Source of the DNA: Azorinus chamasolen
Taxonomy: Eukaryota; Mollusca; Bivalvia; Cardiida; Solecurtidae
Length of the DNA: 64,000 nucleotides
Direction of reading: 5' to 3'
Assembly (NCBI GenBank): GCA_963576725.1
Contig: OY755240.1
Location: 15,182,378 to 15,246,377 of the forward strand
The notes beneath the pieces are model-generated. The model was not told the DNA's origin and ran no database searches. It saw nothing but the letters and a program-made list of their open reading frames with translations. The translations under genes were made by a program, and so were the position numbers. Shown one piece after another: positions 58,958-64,000 of the stretch. Within the stretch, counting starts at the first letter, position 1; each line of letters opens with the position of its first letter.

Positions 58958-60472
58958 ATGCAAATAGTTAGGACCAAAGTGAAACACCGGATAACTCACC
59001 ACATCATCAGGATCTAAACAATTTGAGGAAGCATTTGTTTTAATATTATTTGATATTGACATCGTTACACATGTTGTTCAGTTGTCTTGAGGCCGATTTT
59101 ATTTTGAAAACGCTTTTACATGTGCAGTTATATGACTGAAGTAGGTTATCGCTTAACCCGCAAAATGTAAAATGTTGATTTATGTATTTCGTTTCTTCCA
59201 CAGAGGTGGTCATATTTATTGCCATAACATGAACGTTCACATATACAATGTACGCTGAATTGAAGCTTCTGCAAGTTAAAGAGAAGCGCGAAGATTAGCC
59301 AGTTGATGATTTGCATAACATTGAATGGGATATTTGCCATCTCGTAGAAAGTGCTTAGTACTTCATGCATCGGTTAGTTCAATATTACTTGTATGTCACG
59401 TGATGTACCAGTTAAACACCTTGATGTTTCTGTTACTGTCTATTCTAATTCTACGTTAGATACCTCGTTTCATTGCCTTTTCTGCTGGTAGATTGTAGTG
59501 TACAATTCATTAGATTTGTATCTCATCAAGAGTTGATACTTTTAATAAAAAAATTTTTCAATCATCATAGCTGTGATGCACTGATACGGATAACGCAAAA
59601 TAAATATGTATACAACACAAATGATCCGAGACACCAGGCTACACACGATCACATTAGACTACTTAATAATGCTGTTGTCAAGCTATGCTACTGATTTTCA
59701 TTTAATTCAAATCATTTTATGATCGTTTGTTATACTGTAATCATTTTTATGAATATGCAGGTTAGAAGTGTGATTTGGGTAAAAGTACAAAATGAGTCAT
59801 GCAGGAAACACCACATACAGAACAAACAGCCATTCGAACAGCAACACAAGGAAGCATATGTACACAACTAAGAGACACACAAAGACAAAACAAACATACA
59901 GGATGTTTTATGTACAAAAACATATTTGCGTGTATTTGCAGCATCACGGGCTAATTCAGATCTAGTTTTGACCATCTTCTAGTCTTTTGTCCTGCATGTT
60001 TCGGTTTTCACATTAGTATTCATGATTATTTAAATGAGTAAATTAGGAAACATATATTTGTAATAAAGGACCAGTGGCACCAGTTGCAAACTCTTAGCGC
60101 CCCAAATAGCATAGATATACTACAGTTTAGCGTTTGCCCATCTTCGATGGCCAGACCAATGTTTGTCATGGAAACGGTAGAAATACCCATAGCAGGAATG
60201 AGTGTTTTCATAGGTACATGTTCGTGTCCATTTAGCAGACCCTTCAAAACACCCTGGCACCCATGAAACGGTAACCCTATCTGACCCCCGGGGTATATGT
60301 CATACCAGAATATTCCGTGTCCATGTGCTACCTGTTAAAACATAGTCATGACTTCATTGTGTCTTACATGGATTTTCAGGAGGTAATTTATAAACATGTC
60401 GGCACCAACTACATAATGTCATGAACACTGTATGTATACTACGGATTCTCTATTTATTCCGCAGGTACTTAC

Positions 60473-60560
60473 TCACAAGATCTGTCACAACGAAACCATT
60501 GGTAATGATTATGGAACAGGTACGTTTGACGCCATTTCTCCTTCAACATGTATAAGGGAC
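60473..60560 (-). other. Third paralogous copy of the EF-hand gene's 88-nt exon
   Basis: This segment is exactly 88 nt like its counterpart at 16,391-16,478 and has the same acceptor (aacag) and donor (gtaagt). In the matching phase it is open and reads PLYMLKEKWRQTYLF...RCDRSC, against PSDVLKATWSQAYMF...RCVRSC in copy A: the K, W, Q, Y, F, R, C, R, S and C positions agree. Homology to copy A continues to about 60,750 (matching about 16,690). No partner terminal EF-hand exon was found between 57,000 and 60,470. It may belong to a third, diverged gene copy or be an orphan exon. Confidence 0.5.
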
Positions 60561-60569
60561 CTGTTATTA

Positions 60570-63500
60570 TAAACATGATTATAGAAGTCCCGCAACCGAA
60601 CCATTATAGCTATAAGATCATAGTGTTTAATACTTTTTGAATAGAATTGCAACATACTGAAATAATACTTTGCCATCAGAACGAACCGCTGCATTCTCTC
60701 GTCATATCGCGGTCAATAGCTGATCGGCGTTTTATTGTTTTCTGTTACACATCAAATAAATTCCCAATGATATATACATTTCCTGGTGTAACTCATAAAC
60801 CTCACCTAAAGGAGATTCCATGTTTTAAAACTGAGGGTCATTCTATAGTCAAAAGCAGTATGCGTAGTTTCATTTGGTTGTGACTGTGAACTATCTTTGT
60901 GAACCATATATTGTATTACCGGTACTGCTCATGCAAAACTCCATTTACCATGCTTATGCATCTAGTTATAAAATTAACATATCAAATGATGAATACCTTG
61001 CCTTTGCAATCTATACAGAATCAATTCAGTAATAAACGCAAACAGAGGTTTGCAAGGTATTAATATGCGTCTCTTTGATTAAAAGGTTACCTGGGTGTTG
61101 TACGGAAAATGATGTCAATTTGTTCTGTTTGCATTTCTACTTTTGCTTTCGAAGGATCACCCTTTTTCAGAATATATGTACTTCACAACAGCAGGTGTTA
61201 CGTGCTTGTGTGGCGGCCGTAAAAGTCGCCCCGTACTTCATTCTCAGTGTTGTTATATTTTCTGGTCCTTCGGGATCAATAGTTTTGATGTTATTAGTTT
61301 TGAAAATTGAATACTGCTTAAGCCAGTGCTAGGAGTGCGTGAGTAGTATTGCACTTTTAATTACTACTCATGAACAGACTCAATAAAACCGAGTCTGCAA
61401 TTTTCGTTTTTGCATTTCTACTTTTGCTTTCGAATGATCACCCTTTTTCAGAAGAATATTAGTAGGTTCACATTGTGAGATTATATCGCAATTACACGAA
61501 CGAACTCAAGGTTTTGATCTTTTCAAGCTTGTTTAGACGATATGTGATACCGCTCATAGAAAAAATTGCCTGAAGTCAAGCAAAAATAGAACGTACTTCA
61601 ATACATATGGATTCAATTTGATAAAATAATAATATTAGTGTGTTTATGAACCCAGATGTTTGAACATTATTGGAATATCGATACGTTTCTCATATTGTTT
61701 GGAGTGTGTGTCACTCTTAATATGTTTGCGTTTTCGTGTCGTTGTGTTGTTTTGAAGTTGTCTTGTAGTTTTCCATGTCGCAATAAGATTGCATAATCAA
61801 TTTCATCAAATATTATAACCTGACTTAGGCGACAATTAATTACCATTTTCCTTTGCAGAAAGAGACCGACTGTACGGCGTCTACCCTTGTTGCAAAATTG
61901 TCAAAACGGTGCATGTGTAAAAGTAAAGGTTTAATGTATGTGCTTTTTGCATGACGTTTGCACTGCACCTATCAATTACCCGATGTTTATGACTCTTACG
62001 TATAATCGATAGGTAGATACAACGCCGATAAATATGTTAGCATTTATTAGATATTTACTAAAGGAATAGACTAGGAACTTGTGTCTTATTTTGTTTGATC
62101 AATGTTGTGACACATTACCTGATATAATTACCCTTTTACGCTATTTTAGCTGACTAGATTCAGGAAGCGCTTGATCAGGGGTCTATTCTGCCTATGCTAT
62201 TTCCAATTTAATTGACTGTGGCTTCGTTCACTAATTCACCTATATTAGGTATACCATGATTAGACAGCTTTTTAAAGGACCTGTATGATCTGTGTATTTT
62301 CTGTATGCAAGTGGTTACTTGTATATTGTATGATAAATGTAAAAGTACAATGTTTTGTCTGAAAATAATTGAGAGATCCGGTCCTGGCTTCACAACCAAA
62401 CAGGAACAAACAGATGAATATCTGTTATGCGAAGTAGTGTAGAGGTGGACAGTAATTATTTTACACTTCCAATTTGATAAAGGTATTATCTATATGTATC
62501 TTGGAAACATCCTTAAACACTTTATATAGGAAATCTAAAAATAGGGTTGAAAAGTAGGTAGCTGGCAAGAGACAAATCGGTAATAAAGACGTGTGTCATA
62601 ATAATAAGTAAAATAGTAAAATCTGCCATTATTTAGCAGTTTAAAAAATATATTTTAATTTAATATTTAATTTGTTTTTTTTCATCATATTTCGGTGTAA
62701 AAGAATAGTGTGTTATTTCTGCATATATTTTATCTTATGTCGCATATTATTAGTGTTACGACTGGAATGTCACATGGACACATCTCGGGTCCTAAACGGT
62801 GCGATATCCTAGGAAAGTCTTAACGGTATGATCATTATACCATTGATATTTAGTATTTCCTATTTACAGAAATTGCCTTCAGAATACGTTTCAGAATGCA
62901 TTCAGACAATCTGTCTTTTGTCCCAAGTCATCTTGAACCAACGTGGCCGAAACATGTTTTCAGATTGCATTTTTAGATTGAATAGCTAGCAATAGTATGA
63001 TCTTTATTATATTTCAAAATGTAGGATTGGTCATAAGAATGCACAAGGATGAATAAGAATAGTTCTAGTAAATTTGGCAATTTCGGTTATGTTTTTATTT
63101 GATTTAATAATCGATCTGCTGTATCCAGAAATGATAATAAAATGTGTGTTAGTGTGCATGTTTTTACGTATCAGCGACATTATCACAGCATACATATGGT
63201 TGCTAGGGTACACATACTGTACATAAGGCTTATGATTTTGTTTCTTAATTCATTTGTTGACACTGTTATGGATTTATTTGAATGATCGGTTGTGGTTGAT
63301 AACACAAAGCAATGCACAGGTCGTTAACAAGTAAAGGGATATGTTAGCTCGGAGTTCACGAACACTTAACGCTAAATAGAAGTATGTTGGCGATGACGTA
63401 CTTAACTTGTGTCGACCATTTATGTATGGTGTAAAATAGAATTCCGCAAGGTTTTCCAAACTTATGATTTAGACACTAGACAGTGAGTCGAAATATTAAG

Positions 63501-64000
63501 ATGTTGCATTTAGTCCTTGTAAGTCGCAGCATAATTGTTTAAAATGTTATAAGTAATACAATTATATAGAATTAAATGTAAGAAGATGAAGGTAAGCTAT
63601 AGTTCTTCTAAACTAAATATTACACATAAAATACATGTTTGATATGTATGGTTTTCATTAGTATGCAGTTCTCTATTAAGTATAAACAGACCCTGATCAG
63701 ATGGTTTCTACACGAGCCGTCAAACAATAATCTGTGTTAACTCAGTTTACAAAGATGTGAGGAAGCGTTGTTATGAATATATGAACTGTGTTCTGTCTTA
63801 AATATTGATATTGATACTGAGTAACCCATTCTATCCTACTGACACCTTTTTGTGCATCTGTTTTTTTCAAAAACCATTGTGACAAATAAAGTATTTTCTC
63901 CATGGGTTTCAAAATTACAAGCTTTTAAAGTTTTCCTGTTCTATAGTTTATGCTCCCTTTCGGTACATTAATTCAAAGAGGTTGGGTCTAAACATAGTCT
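60570..64000. other. Right flank of the window
   Basis: The interval to about 60,750 is homologous to 16,480-16,690. 'Repeat X' lies at 61,129-61,459 and a MITE palindrome at about 63,680-63,760. The stretch 63,850-63,960 resembles the repeat unit at 12,130-12,250. Otherwise AT-rich with no confident gene. Confidence 0.4.
61129..61459 (-). repeat. 'Repeat X', one full unit plus start of the next
   Basis: On the minus strand it begins 'ctgaaaaagggtgatcattc', contains the gagtctgttcatgag, agcactggcttaag and cgtacttcattctcagtg blocks, and ends with a second 'ctgaaaaagggtgatccttc'. The terminal direct repeat of about 30 bp matches the head-to-tail arrangement at 17,395. Confidence 0.65.

Larger units (their letters stand above)
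26323..59240. repeat. Segmental duplication, copy B
   Basis: This is the second, direct copy of the block that fills the left of the window. It is longer than copy A because it gained a DIRS-like element, two Penelope-like insertions, two satellite arrays, a LINE relic and a mariner fragment. It lost about 1.2-1.5 kb that corresponds to 16,500-18,050. The true left edge must lie at or before 25,656, because the mutarotase exon there belongs to the duplicated gene while its copy A counterpart falls outside the window. Confidence 0.9.

Overview
The window looks like nuclear DNA of a metazoan, most probably a bivalve mollusc; the species cannot be read from it. The evidence is: split genes with GT..AG introns, AT-rich intergenic DNA packed with MITEs, Penelope-like, DIRS-like, mariner and LINE debris, the ~145-bp 'ggtcactaggtca' tandem unit and the ctcacctgag..ggccctcttgt element common in clam and oyster genomes, and mollusc-style EF-hand and sugar-phosphate mutarotase exons.

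The main architectural fact is a large tandem segmental duplication. Copy A runs from before base 1 to about 24,350. Copy B starts at or before 26,323 (the equivalent of base 1) and runs to about 59,240. The copies are collinear, and each differs by insertions that leave an empty site in the other. Copy A alone has a Helentron-like element (1,353-2,634), a mariner (18,831-20,153) and a Penelope tail (22,037-22,717). Copy B alone has a 4-kb DIRS-like tyrosine-recombinase retrotransposon (32,047-36,069), a Penelope tail (30,179-30,829), a longer Penelope element (40,246-42,778), a mariner fragment (47,985-48,528), satellite arrays (37,600-38,280 and 52,700-55,215) and a LINE relic (55,235-56,600).

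Two host genes are carried by the duplication. On the + strand is a glucose-6-phosphate 1-epimerase (hexose-6-phosphate mutarotase). Copy A's exons (1,204-7,518) are all open and correctly spliced. Copy B (25,656-37,229) has a one-base frameshift, a lost splice acceptor and the DIRS insertion in an intron, so it is very probably a pseudogene. On the - strand is an EF-hand gene resembling sarcoplasmic calcium-binding proteins: last exons 14,739-16,478 in copy A, a damaged version 46,167-48,801 in copy B, and a third, more diverged copy of one exon at 60,473-60,560.

The most unusual item is the DIRS-like element. Its gag-like ORF (SAM-like N-terminus, CCCH zinc finger) and its RT-RNase H ORF lie in one continuous reading frame broken only by a single UGA, which suggests translational readthrough. 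A separate, catalytically complete tyrosine recombinase follows. Other points of note are two MITE families with long central palindromes (piggyBac-like TTAA/CCCTTTAC ends and pogo-like CAGTAAAACC ends), which supply most of the hairpins in the window.
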